A stretch of 64,000 bases of DNA from Enoplosus armatus (Eukaryota > Chordata > Actinopteri > Centrarchiformes > Enoplosidae): NCBI RefSeq assembly GCF_043641665.1, contig NC_092190.1, forward strand, positions 14,940,048-15,004,047, in the 5' to 3' direction. Positions 41,192 through 52,193 of the stretch are shown here, piece after piece; position 1 is the stretch's first letter, and each line of letters begins with the position of its first letter. Both the position numbers and the translations under genes were made by a program. Under the pieces are notes generated by a model. That model ran no database searches and had not been told where the DNA came from. It was given only the letters and a program-made list of their open reading frames with translations.

Positions 41192-44100
41192 CACAGGGTC
41201 GATATCCTCCTGCGATGCCTTCCTCAACGTGTTTCAGGCACGTGGGCTGCGACCTGAGGTGATCTGTCCATGTGCAAGCTCCTCAGAAGCCATGACTGTC
41301 GCCATCCGCAGGTGAGCTGCCGGTACTGTACTTTATTAGAACAAAAGCAACCTGCCACCGCTTTGCATTACTGTGCTATTGCTGTATCACACTGGGTTTG
41401 CATCCTGCAGGGAGAGGAGAGAGATTTGTGCTTCTTTGACACAGGGAAGAACTGTAGGATTTTAAAGCTTTCTGCTGATAAGGGGGCTCAGTCATGGAGA
41501 AGGATTAGGATGACAGACAGACTAAAAACACATGCTTGGCAAACTGGGTCTATTTATAAAATGAGAAATGCCTTTTTTGTGAGAGAAATGTTGTAATAGA
41601 TCAAGAGTCGGTGTCTCACAGACTCATATGGTCGTCTTCTACCAAAGCCATATCTGTCTCCTTTTAATGTGTTAGTATTGCTGCAATAAAGACAATGTAC
41701 TAAGGCAGCGGATGGCTCAGTCTGCTATTTAAAAAAAACAACTGTATTCAAGAGTTGGCAAAGAATTGACGTCATAGCTGAACAAATAGTGTTTGTTTAT
41801 GTTTTGTTTGCCACGAAAGGCAGAGCAATATGTGACAGAGACAGTGTTGGTTTCTGACAAAAGTGGATGCTTTAACCTGTAAGTCTTTCCATGTGTGTCA
41901 TTGTGTTCAATGATAACAAGTGTAATTGTAATAATGTCTGTGTCCTGCAGACCTCCAGAAATGGGTGTTCCTCCTCCTGGGAAGGCAGTGCTGTCTATGG
42001 GTGGGCTGAGCCACAGTGTGATCCGTGTGGACACAGAGGAGAAACTCTCCGTCCTCACAGTGCAGGATGTGGGACAGGTCATGCCTGGAGGTACAGTACA
42101 CTGAGCTGCTTATTATAGTATAGCTAACATTTTGCTGCCGTTAACGAGTAAAATGCTGAAGATAAAGATGAAAGAATTTTCATATTGATGCCACCATGTG
42201 TCCCCGAAGACTAGAGGTGATCAGGTTAGATTTTGTAGGATATTGCTGAAATTTATAACTAACTTTTACTGTCCTGGGAATCAGTGAACCAATGTACTTG
42301 ACTCCTGTCATCACTGTGTGTCTCCAGCTGTGGTTTGTGTGGTGCGGGTGGAAGGGACACCCTATCTCTGTCAGACAGACGAAGTTGGAGAGATCTGCGT
42401 GAGCTCAGGTAGCACGGGCGTAGCTTACTACGGCCTCCCGGGGATGACCAAGAACATCTTTGAGGTTAGTGTCTTACTTCTGGAACTGTTCAGGTGTGAC
42501 ACAGTTTGCTTTAAATACTGTATTTATAAATGTGTGATATCAGTAAACTTTGCATATCATCCATACTCATGTTTATCTATACAATATTATATTATCAGGA
42601 GCAGGAAAGATTTTAGTTATTAAGACTTAAGTTATTTTTAGCTTGGTGATGTTGCATTTTTGACATATTAAAATATGAAGGGAAAGTGAAAGTTTATAAA
42701 ATACACACACATGAAGTGATAGCACCAAATGTATTTCCCAAGGATAGTGGGTGAATTTAATTGTTTGCCTTTAAAGCTAAGCTAAAACTCTGAAATACCT
42801 CGGCATTATTCCACAGTCATCATCTTTCTTTAAGTTCACACAGCATACTCAAACTGATTTATGACCAAATGAATCCAGAGTGCAAAGGCTTATTTTAGTT
42901 ATTTTAAACACAGAGTACATGTTTTTGTACTTCATCTATGAATGTGTGTTTTTGACAGTGTTGTGTCTCGTTGCAGACCATCCCAGTAACATCATCTGGG
43001 ATTCCCATCAGTGACAGACCCTTTACCAGGACCTCACTGTTGGGCTTTGTGGGGCCGGTAAGTTCCACCTCATTAATGTGCAGTCTTTTAACCTCACTTT
43101 ACATTGAAGTCTGTCTTATAGCATGTAGCTTATAGATGTTTTAAACATGTGAGTTCTCAAAGACCCGAGATCCCAGTTGTGATGTGTTTGTCATAAATCA
43201 TCTATCTGTGAAATGGAGGAAAACGGAATTTCATTAAAGCAGAAAAAAAATACATTTGAAAAAATTCAACTGCAGTGCGTCTTTCCAGAAACAATATTAC
43301 TCCAGTTACTCTGTTTTCATTGGGATTATTTCTCCAATAGTGTTGACTGTACTTTTGACACTGACACAAAATGAATGAAGGAGAGAATCACATTTTATAC
43401 AGCCGACCTGAGAGGAGATCTATCACAGGCTTATTCATCCAGGGCCACAATGAGTGAAGCAGACATTGGGGGAAAGGCATTGCCAGACTAATCATTAGTC
43501 GACAAATGGTGATGGTTTTTATTCCTGAGTTGAAAGCAGAGTTATTTTTCCTTTAAGGATGTCGCTGCTCAAGGATATAAAGAGGTTGACGACAATTTGC
43601 AAGCCCTCAGTAAACCTTCTGAGGTCTTTAATTTCCAGTGAACGGTTACCTCACATACTAGTTGTGTGGATGCACACTGTACTTTAGATTTGGTAAATAT
43701 CAAGTTCCACTCATCCAACTGTATGTGCTTTGTGTTTCCCAACAGGACAGCCTTGTGTTTGTTGTGGGGAAGATGGAAGGCCTAATGGTGGTCAGTGGGC
43801 GGAGACACAATGCCGATGACGTGGTTGCCACGGCACTGGCAGTGGAGCCCATGAAGTTTGTGTACAGGGGGAGGTAAAAGAGGAAACAGCCTAAAAAACA
43901 TTCAGAATTTTAAAACTCTACACATCTTTACATATCTTTTACCTCTCATATCGAGAGTCCGTCTTGTGTGCACTGCTTTATAGCCATTTTTCACGTTGCA
44001 TGTTCCAGGATAGCTGTGTTTTCTGTGTCGGTGCTGCATGACGAGAGGATCGTTGTTGTGGCAGAGCAGAGGCCAGACGCCTCTGAGGAAGACAGCTTCC

Positions 44101-47100
44101 AGTGGATGAGCCGCGTCCTTCAGGTGCCCACAGTGCTCCATCGTCTTCACATCTTATCACTTAGTCACATCTAATTGAAGGACTATATCTGTGGTTTTGC
44201 AAGTTTTTTAGTTAGTTAAAGTCAGGTATAGTTAATATTACTGCTTACTTTGTCACAAGGTTTTAGATTGATTTTCTACCTTCCAGGAAATCATTGGTTT
44301 TAGTACATGTCTGTTCCATATGAAAACCAACTGGCAGAACCTTCAAACTTCCTTGAGATCATTTATTACAGTGAATCATTCTCAAATCTGGGCTGGTCAC
44401 GGCTGTTATGGTCCTTTTTAAGTCCCAATCAAGCTGAAAAAAAATTTCAGCATCAACACAAAGCTCACATTGTTTTTTTTATATTGCAAACAACTCCCTC
44501 AGAATGACCTGACAGCTTTGCTGATCTCCGGCTCCCCTGTGTTTTTGCATGTATTACCTGTCTAGGCCATAGACAGCATCCACCAGGTCGGGGTGTACTG
44601 CCTGGCTCTGGTGCCTGCCAACACGCTTCCTAAGGCTCCCCTGGGCGGCATCCATATATCTGAGACCAAACAGCGCTTCCTGGAGGGGGCCTTGCACCCC
44701 TGCAACGTCCTCATGTGCCCTCACACGTGTGTCACCAACCTGCCCAAGCCGAGGCAAAAACAGCCAGGTAGACCACCAGATGTCCCAGCATGCACCATTT
44801 TTTGTGTTTATGTTTATTGATATGAATGTTGGCCCTGACTTCACTGACATGTGAGATGACGTTGATGAATGTCGTTGTGCTGGACAGAGGTCGGTCCTGC
44901 TTCTATGATAGTGGGCAACCTGGTGGCAGGCAAGAGGATAGCACAGGCCTGCGGGAGAGACGTGGCCCAGCTAGAGGACAATGACCAGGCACGTAAGGTA
45001 GATAGTCATCCTCATTTCACCCATTCATCACCTCCACACATATGCTGCAGACATAGGTAAGGATCTGAAATACTTACAGCGGATGGAGAGGACATGGGTT
45101 GCATATACTGTACCTCATTTCTTCATTACAAAAACCCACCTTTTGCCACCATACTCCATTAGTTGTAGTTTGTTTAGTGATTCCTCATTGTCTCAGTTTG
45201 TGTCTGACTTTTCTGCGTGTTATTCTCATGTCTCTGTAGTTAAACTTGTGTGTCTCCCCTGTAGTTCCTGTACATACAAGACGTGCTGCAATGGAGAGCT
45301 CAGGCCACTCCAGACCATCCTCTGTTCCTTGTTCTCAATGCTAAGGTACTGCCTTTTTGTCATGATACATATTTTGTTTTGCAATGGCAATAAATATTGT
45401 GATGTAGTTCATTTCCTGGAAGGTTCAGTTGAGAAACTGTAAATGATTAGATCGTTATGTCTGTTTTAGGCTAATTCAGTTGATTTAATACATGATAAAT
45501 CAAGGTGTCTTACTTAGTGGTTTGCAACATTGTCTGCAAGGGCCTAATACAGCAGGAGGTGAAACCTTGATAGAAATCTCTACCTATTGTTCACTCACAA
45601 GATGATGAAAACTATTCATTGGCCTTGAACTTATAACTTTTATTTCTGTTAAAATAGCAGTTCAGATGAAAGTAACTTGTCTTGTTCTCTTCAGGGCACG
45701 GTGGCCAGCACAGCTTCCTGCCTGCAGCTGCACAAGCGGGCAGAGCGGGTGGCTGCAGCCCTGATGGGACGCCTCAACACTGGAGACCATGTAGCGCTCG
45801 TCTACCCGCCAGGTAAGAGGACCTAATGCTACTTGTCCTCTTCAGTGTGTCACAGCCATATCTTCACTATCCCTCTCTTCAGTTTTTAAGGTGTTATTCG
45901 ATTATTCAATCTTTTCATCAGCTACAAGGTGTAAAATGCAAAACACTGTAATTATAAACATTTCTGTGCAGGAATCGATCTGATTGCCACCTTCTACGGC
46001 TGCCTGTATGCTGGCTGTGTGCCAGTCACAGTCAGACCCCCGCACCCCCAGAACCTGGCAACCACCCTGCCCACCGTCAAGATGATTGTTGAGGTAACTA
46101 ACCTGCATCAAAATGCTAATTTAATCCCTCAAATTAAATATGTGAGCCTGCTCCATCCTTTTCTTTCTAACAGCAAATTGTGTGAATAATTAAAGTAATA
46201 TAATATATATTTAGTAATACTATAGTATCTGTGTTAAAGGTCAGTAAGTCGGTGTGTATCCTGACCACTCAAGCAATAATGAAGCTGCTGAAATCCAAAG
46301 AGGCTGCTGCTGCTGTGGACATCAAGAGCTGGCCCATGGTGCTGGACACAGGTGAATTATATACACATACCCAACATGCTGAGGTCTTCAGTTTATGTTC
46401 TCATGTTGCCACCAAAGATGAGATTGTCAAGTAAAGACAATGTCTTGGTCTGTGATTTCCATGCCTGCTTTAAAAACTCTCCCCCTGTTTATCCTCCAGA
46501 TGACCTCCCCAGGAAGAAGAGCCCCCAGATGTACAAGCCTCCGACCCCAGAGATGTTAGCTTACCTGGACTTCAGTGTGTCCACAACAGGCATCTTAGCA
46601 GGGGTCAAAGTATGTTGAATGGACAGCTGTCATGTCGGGATGCTACCAGTCAGTCTTTGTTAACGAAACACAAAACAAAATGTTTAGATAGAGTAAATCT
46701 CAGCACATTTAAGTCCACAGTCTCCGGCTGGTGGTTATCCAAAGAGTGGGTTGTTATACTGGGCAACAGTCAGATTTCTTATGGAGAAAGTTCTCTCACA
46801 CTGCTGAGGTGTCCATGAGTGAAATAATGGATCCCTAAAAGCTTGAGGAGTTGTTGTCATTCTTCTATCTGTGTATCGTCTCCTCTAGATGTCTCACGCT
46901 GCCACCAGTGCCTTGTGTCGCTCCATCAAACTGCAGTGTGAGCTCTACCCATCCCGGCAGATCGCCATCTGTCTGGACCCCTACTGTGGCCTGGGCTTCG
47001 CTCTCTGGTGTCTGTGCAGGTAAACCAGCAGCTCGCCCGTGTTAAAGAGTCTGTGCTAGTGGCAGGAACAAACATTGAGTTATTTTCTGGTGGAGCCTTT

Positions 47101-50100
47101 TCCCTCTATGTCTTCCCACTCGGCCTCTCTGTTTGCATGTGTGTTTTCTGGTTTCAGTGTGTACTCGGGCCACCAGTCGATCCTGGTTCCCCCTCTGGAG
47201 CTGGAGAGCAATGCGTCTCTGTGGCTTGCTGCAGTCAGCCAGTACAAAGTGCGCGTCACCTTCTGCTCGTATTCAGTCATGGAGATGTGCACCAAGGGCC
47301 TGGGCTCACAGACAGAAGCACTGCGGGTCAGTTTTTCTCCTCAGGTGTTGACTTTTCAATTAATCCTTTTCCCTGTGGTGCCGTTGCCACAGCGCCTTGA
47401 TTATCGACACTAAGTCAGAGCACTCGGGGGTGACACACTTCACTCCTCTCTATCTGCGTGCTGATTACTGTCTGCAGCACTCCAGACTGGGATTTTTTAC
47501 AAATCATGTCTGTGGTTTAATGAGTAGAATCTAATAAGAAAGTTCTATTTATATGAAAATGTAACCATTAAATTTCTAGTTTACATGCAACTCCCACGGT
47601 CGTCTTTGCAAATTGAGAAAAAAAAAAGCTACATTATTACTATAATTTCAGTTTTTGCTGATCCAACGCTTCTTGTTTTCCATCTCCAGCTGCGAAATGT
47701 GAACCTGTCTTGTGTGCGTACATGCATGGTGGTAGCAGAGGAGAGGCCCCGCATAGCACTCACTCAGTCCTTCTCAAAGATCTTCAAGGACTTGGGGCTT
47801 TCACCACGAGCCGTCAGCACCACCTTCGGCTGCAGGGTGAATGTGGCGATCTGTTTGCAGGTAAGCAGCTGGTGAAGAACAAGGAGGAAGAGGAGGGGAG
47901 GATTGGAGGATTGGAGAGGTCCTGAGTCCAGGGCTGTCAATTTTGGCTCTGAATCTATGCAACGATTCAGATAAACATTCAATAAATTCTTGACAAACGT
48001 AGGATTGGCAGCACTTTAAAAAAGTTACAGGAAAAGGAAATAATCATGTGGACTGTTTGAAGTATGGAGTCAAGAAACCGACAAAAGGCAGTAAAAAGTT
48101 ATCAGATGAGGGAAAAATAAAATTGAATCATTAATAATGTTGCTAAAATGAATTCCAAACAGAGCTAAAAAGCTTTTCTTCCCCTTAACCATCAATTAGT
48201 TGGTAAAAAAAGCTTTTTTTCAACTCCTGTGCGACACTGCACACGTCCTGTAACAGAAGCCAAAGCAAAAAAAGTTTTTAAGTGAAAAACTGAAATTTAT
48301 TTTATCAACTGAATGAAGAAGTTTTTGAGGGTTTTTTCTATCAGCTAATTTTAGGTTGAGAGGAAAAGTTTAAAAGGTTTATATTTCATAGATGATTTCC
48401 ATGCACCAAATTGTTGATATTTTTTTCTTTTCTCCTGTGGCCCTTCGATGTTCTGTTTTACTTGTTTCTCCCTATCCCTGGTGATTGTATGTGTGTGTGT
48501 GTGTGTGTGTCCACGTATATATAAATATATATATCTTTATTTATCTGTCCTGCCCTGTCCCGTCAGCCCAACAGGTTAGGGAAACTGGCTGAGCAGGTAA
48601 CTGTAGGATGAGAGTTGCTGTTTGTTCATTGGGCTGCCGCTGGATCTGTTTGTGTGTGTGTCTGTGTGTTTATGTTTGTTGTTTATCTTGCATGAGTTTT
48701 GAATACACTTAACCTTAATTCACTGATTTTTCCTCTTGGTTTTCTTTTTCTCTGACAAGCTTCGGCTTCACTTTACCGCTATTCATTTTAGCCGAGTCTT
48801 AGCTGCTCGGTCTGCCTCTCGATCATTGCTTTATGACAGGTTATACGTGATGTGCTGCTACATTATACCATGCGCTAGCAGCATGAACTCTGCTGTCATT
48901 AATGGTCATTAATACAAACATTTACATAGAAGAAGAATCCTTTATGTATGTTTTTGTTTTGTTTTTCCAGTGAAAGGATGCTTTGTTGTTTTTTTGACAA
49001 TCCCAATATTCTAACTTTCATTTAAAACAATTTACCACACTTTTTGTGTTAGTTGTAGTAGACAGAATAATTTATTATTTAGTTCATTTATATAATGAAT
49101 ATTCTGTTGATAACCTTACTTTGGAATTAAACTCCTCATTAACAACAATTACACACGGGTTTGATTCTAAAGTTGTATTGGACGAGCCAACATGTTGAAC
49201 AGGTTCATAAAGGGAAATGTTTGAAATTAATGATTGATCCACCTTTAATTAGGCTAATGAGACCGCTGGTTTTGGTTTTTATGGCATAGACTAACCTCTG
49301 GTTGATGTTTTTGCTCTGTTGCTGAAACCTCTGCTTGGCTCGACATGCCGGCTCATTAAACTGAATGAGCCCGCTCTGTGTTTTGGCTTTGACCTCACAC
49401 ATGACCATACAGCAACTCATTGCTAGCTTGGCAAAGGAGTGATGGAAAACATAATGTGTTGTGACTAGTCTTACAGCACCAATGATGACAAATCCCAAAG
49501 CAGAAGGAATCAATATCTGACAACCAGAATCAGTTCTTGAGAAATGGTTCAGTTAGAATTCAGCAGCATGGCAGAGCTATAGACATTTAGTCAAAACAAA
49601 TGGTGCTCAGTTTGAGTTTTTCTGATATTTATGTGCCTTTTTTGTGACAGAAGATAAAAATTTGAGGGAAATAAACTACAGTTCATTTTTTATTTCTTGT
49701 AGGCTTCTAATAACTGTAGCATTTCACAACCTTCTTACACTGGCAGCATCAGAGCAGGTGAATTTAACTCTGCAGATACTTACGGTGTCTGTGGCTACAT
49801 GGTTGAGTCCTAACTGTCGTAGCCTGGCTGGTTGGCTTCTGGCTGCCCCCCCTGCTTTGTCAACAGTTGTATCATAAGCAGCTTCCACCTCCCCTCCACT
49901 CAGGCAAGATACAGCTTTAATGTCAGGGCTGAAAGAGTTACATTATTGACTCATGTCCCACTCTGCTTGTTTTACTCCAGGGCACAGCTGGACCAGACCC
50001 CACTACTGTTTACGTGGACATGAGAGCTCTACGGCATGATAGGTACGGGGGCGCCACTGCAGCTATGTGGACTGTGACCGACGAGTCAGTGAAATTGCTC

Positions 50101-52193
50101 ATTTTGTCCTTTTTTATTTGCATCTCCTTCAGGGTTCGCCTGGTAGAGAGAGGGTCGCCACACAGTTTGCCACTGATGGAGTCTGGGAAGGTACGTCATC
50201 ATGTAAACAAGCACTGAAACACTACAAACAACTGTGACTTTATGCTGTTCTTTTCTCAAGCTGTCATGGTTATTTGCTGTCTGCTGTTGTAGATCCTTCC
50301 AGGAGTGAAGGTGATCATTGCCAACACAGAGACTAAAGGACCCCTGGGTGATTCCCACCTAGGAGAGGTAACGTCATCATCAGTTTTTCAGAGCATACTT
50401 TTTTCACCATCACCTGTTTCACCTGCTTGTGACCCACAACCAGTCCGTTTACATCTACTTAAGACATCAGACACCAAATGTCTGTAATGGGGATATGATA
50501 TTAGAGCAACTTGGTTTTCACAGCTAGATTTCTCCTGGAGCCAGTTCATTTGCCATGTATACACATAACAGAGTTTCTAATCAGATTTTCGCATGTACGC
50601 AGGTACATGACAAAGACTTCAGACAGGGCTGGATGAAAGGAAAGAAAATAGAAAGAAGTTGCTTTTAGAAGTCAAATTAAGTTAGTTTCCACCGCAGAAC
50701 ATTTGATTATTTGTAAAATTCAGACCCACTTCCAGAAAAGCTGTGCTCTCACTACAGAGCCTGTCCTTGCACTCTGCCACCCGACCTCCAACACACACAC
50801 ACACAAACAAACAAAAAGAAATAGCTTCATATTGTATCACTGCTACAGTTAAAAACGTAAGTAATGCTTCCAAAATAAGGTCGAGGGTAAGGGAGAAACC
50901 TGAATACTGACCTGCTGCACCTGTCCATAACCTGCAGTAAACTTACTGCCTGAGAAATGGAGCCATGCAGCAGCACTAACTAATATTATCATCTTTATTG
51001 GGCTCATTATACAGGAACCCACAAACAGGTGATGAACACTGAAGAATTTGACATTTTATTAATAGTCCAGTTTTAAAAACAGTTGCAATTATTTTTATTT
51101 GTAATTTTATTGCTAATGACGACCAATCAGTACCTTCTTTTTGCATATAAATGTTGGATAATGACATATACTAGATCCATAACTTTAATCAAAAGAGTGT
51201 CAGTTGTGTATGAGCTTCTGTGTAAGTTACCAATTGTCATGAGTTTGTGTGTAATAGGTCTGGGTGAGCAGTCCTCACAATGCCACAGGCTACTACACAG
51301 TGTACGGCGAGGAGGCGCTGCATGCAGACCACTTCAACACAAAGCTCAGCTTCGGCGACACCCAGACTGTCTGGGCGAGGACGGGCTACCTTGGCTTCCT
51401 GCGGCGCACTGAGCTGACTGATGCCAGTGGAGGTGAGAATCACTGGTGCTTGCTCTGACTTACTGTCACTGTATTGTTTTTGGTGTAAGCTGGACTCATA
51501 CTTTGATATTTTTTCAACACAGAAAACTGACGATATTTTCTACCTCCTTCTTTCACCTCAAAACTTGATTTCTTTAACTTACCAGATAAAAACTGACAAA
51601 TCTGTGTGTGTTCTTGTCTCAGAGCGCCATGACGCCCTCTATGTGGTGGGCTCTCTTGATGAGACTCTGGAGCTGAGGGGAATGAGGTACCACCCAATAG
51701 ACATCGAGACCTCTGTTATCCGTTCACACAAGAGCATAGCTGAATGGTGAGAAATTATAGATCACTACTTTATTACTATTCAGTTTGAATATTCATTATG
51801 TAGTCAGATGTACTTTATATTAAAAATACTAACTTTTCTCTTCTTCTGTCTTCTCCCTTATGCTCACCTGCTTTTCTCCTCCTATCATCTCTTCCTTTTT
51901 TCCTTCCCTACATGCATCCACCTCTTTCTCCCCCTTCCAGTGCGGTGTTCACTTGGACCAACCTTCTCGTGGTGGTTGTGGAGCTGGAGGGATCCGAGCA
52001 GGAGGCCCTGGACCTGGTGGCCCTGGTCACCAACGTTGTCCTGGAGGAGCACTACCTCATCGTAGGGGTGGTGGTGGTGGTCGACCCCGGCGTCATCCCC
52101 ATCAACTCCCGAGGGGAGAAGCAACGCATGCACCTCAGAGACGGATTCCTGGCCGACCAGCTGGACCCCATATACGTGGCTTACAACATGTGA
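21016..52193 (+). CDS. dip2c: dip2c: disco-interacting protein 2 homolog C, exons 2-39 (5' partial)
   Basis: Thirty-eight coding exons with GT-AG borders and mutually consistent phases give 1558 codons and end in TGA at 52191-52193. Human DIP2C has about 1556 residues including exon 1, so only the start exon seems missing. The protein is a DMAP1-binding domain followed by two tandem adenylate-forming domains resembling fatty-acyl-AMP ligases. DIP2 proteins are linked to diacylglycerol/acyl-chain metabolism in fungi and flies and to axon and neuronal development in animals. Assignment to paralogue C rather than A or B rests on several stretches: VALVFPNNDP, DAGSQQIGFLLGSCGVT, SVMNRMHVISIPYSLMKVNP, VSSPHNATGYYTVYGEEAL, and the C-terminal DPIYVAYNM. 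Teleosts can carry two dip2c copies (ca/cb); I cannot tell which this is. Exon 1 numbering assumes one upstream coding exon that ends after the first base of a Gly codon, because exon 2 opens with GG followed by GAC. Exon coordinates are given in the domain entries. Confidence 0.95.
21088..25202 (+). other. dip2c: dip2c intron 2
   Basis: 4.1 kb between GT and AG borders. It has a small GGCT-rich patch at 23258-23315 and no supported gene. The TTAATTAA-rich stretch at 24880-25040 resembles non-repetitive conserved DNA, without proof. Confidence 0.7.
26872..27115. mobile_element. hAT-like MITE with target-site duplication
   Basis: The 244-bp element starts TAGTCTGAC and ends GTGAGACTA, i.e. 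short near-perfect inverted termini. It is flanked by a direct 9-bp duplication ATAAATGGC (26863-26871 and 27116-27124), or 8 bp plus a chance match, which fits hAT-type insertion. The inner part (gattgtgattggtttaaag...ggagataggtctggctatg) belongs, from memory, to a repeat very common in percomorph genomes. Confidence 0.82.
27170..27535. repeat. dispersed teleost repeat, copy 2
   Basis: Contains ATTTGCTTCAGACATTCATG, a CATCATCATCATCA patch, TGCTAATTAGCAAATGTTAG and CTGCTAAACATCAG, followed by CACCGCTGTGCCCAAGTACA. It aligns over most of its length with 1925-2230 in the same order. The family is abundant in percomorph fishes; its class is uncertain. Confidence 0.75.
29218..35227 (+). CDS. dip2c: dip2c exons 5-7: low-complexity linker
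   Basis: Exon 5 is 29218-29487, exon 6 is 31489-31626 and exon 7 is 35108-35227. Exon 5 begins DTSSASEDEGSLRRQ, matching the conserved acidic start of this exon in the family. It continues into a Ser/Thr tract (QGSSTSSSASST) and an Ala/Asn/Thr-rich stretch ending ATALADLMAHTQL. Exon 6 starts DNHSAPPDVTGLSE and ends with METADG across the junction. Exon 7 encodes VSSKIQQLLNTLKRPKRP and FFVDDFEELLD, the highly conserved basic-then-acidic segment just before the first adenylate-forming domain. Exons 5 and 6 are likely disordered and evolve fast; exon 7 is nearly invariant in DIP2 proteins. All borders are phase 1. Exon 5 is GC-rich compared with the flanking introns. Confidence 0.93.
30332..30422. 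repeat. (GT)n microsatellite in dip2c intron 5
   Basis: Perfect GT run of 91 bp. Confidence 0.96.
30886..31000. repeat. fragment of dispersed repeat (ACTTTATTAGGTACACCTG)
   Basis: CTGGCCACTTTATTAGGTAC followed by ACCTGTAAAATCTAATGCAA is a motif I recall as the end of a family widespread in fish genomes. Only a short fragment is visible and its boundaries are uncertain. Confidence 0.5.
31627..35107 (+). other. dip2c: dip2c intron 6
   Basis: 3.5 kb without a supported gene or a clear repeat. The end (34860-35107) is a long pyrimidine-rich run leading into the exon 7 acceptor. Confidence 0.7.
35228..36394 (+). other. dip2c: dip2c intron 7
   Basis: 1.2 kb with a CA microsatellite at 35598-35644; nothing else is recognised. 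Confidence 0.7.
35598..35644. repeat. (CA)n microsatellite in dip2c intron 7
   Basis: Perfect CA run of 47 bp. Confidence 0.95.
36395..44997 (+). CDS. dip2c: dip2c exons 8-24: first adenylate-forming (FAAL-like) domain
   Basis: Exons: 36395-36592, 36775-36866, 37255-37365, 38335-38458, 38544-38653, 38839-38941, 39639-39703, 40161-40254, 40876-40995, 41197-41311, 41951-42090, 42328-42464, 42977-43057, 43746-43873, 44009-44123, 44566-44767, 44888-44997. The fold starts at VANKWPPSLPAALQRWG. YIEYKTSKEGSTMGITVSH sits where AMP-binding enzymes have their Ser/Thr/Gly-rich phosphate loop. RTSLLGFVGP stands at the usual TGD motif and GKMEGLMVVSGRRHNADD at the hinge-motif position. The C-terminal subdomain contains ERIVVVAEQRP and VGVYCLALVPANTLPK. 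Introns range from about 85 nt (intron 11) to about 970 nt (intron 10). They hold little beyond a TAGTAAG-type short repeat at 37445-37480 and the AT/GT tract before exon 17; otherwise I see nothing in them. Confidence 0.94.
41112..41188. repeat. (AT)n(GT)n microsatellite at the 3' end of dip2c intron 16
   Basis: About 29 bp of AT repeat with one AC step passes into 24 perfect GT units. These stop only 8 nt before exon 17 (41197), the remaining intron being taccacag. The tract takes the place of the usual polypyrimidine tract. Confidence 0.96.
45265..52193 (+). CDS. dip2c: dip2c exons 25-39: second adenylate-forming domain and C-terminus
   Basis: Exons: 45265-45345, 45695-45812, 45972-46093, 46240-46351, 46500-46609, 46889-47019, 47158-47326, 47690-47860, 48567-48596 (microexon), 49981-50042, 50133-50190, 50293-50367, 51258-51432, 51623-51746, 51941-52193. 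The domain opens with FLYIQDVLQWRAQATPDH. LDFSVSTTGILAGVKMSH is the phosphate-loop-like motif, ICLDPYCGLGF a core strand, WARTGYLGFLRRTEL the TGD-position motif (Tyr for Asp), and VVGSLDETLELRGMRYHP the hinge motif. The C-terminus has INSRGEKQRMHL near the position of the usual catalytic lysine loop and ends DPIYVAYNM. The codon for the Cys in AEC-AVFTW is split TG|T across intron 38. Introns include very short ones (intron 34, 90 nt) and intron 33 (1.38 kb); apart from the GT/AT patch at 48490-48535 they look plain. Confidence 0.95.
48490..48510. repeat. (GT)n microsatellite upstream of the dip2c microexon
   Basis: GT run of about 21 bp followed by an AT-rich patch (48515-48535), ending about 56 nt before the microexon acceptor. 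Confidence 0.92.
48567..48596 (+). CDS. dip2c: dip2c exon 33: in-frame 30-nt microexon (PNRLGKLAEQ)
   Basis: Exon 32 ends phase 0 after AICLQ and exon 34 starts phase 0 with GTAGPDP, so the two join directly as in the canonical protein. Between them a 30-nt segment has a good acceptor (tgtcccgtcag) and donor (gtaactg), no stop codon, and encodes ten residues. A TGC triplet lies 14-16 nt upstream of the acceptor, the position typical of SRRM4 (nSR100)-dependent neural microexons. A GT-repeat/AT-rich patch lies 30-75 nt upstream. Inclusion adds a charged loop in the second adenylate-forming domain, in front of the GPDPTTVYVDMRALRHDR strand. The phase match and lack of stops support a real cassette exon. 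Whether and where it is used cannot be seen from DNA. Confidence 0.75.
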
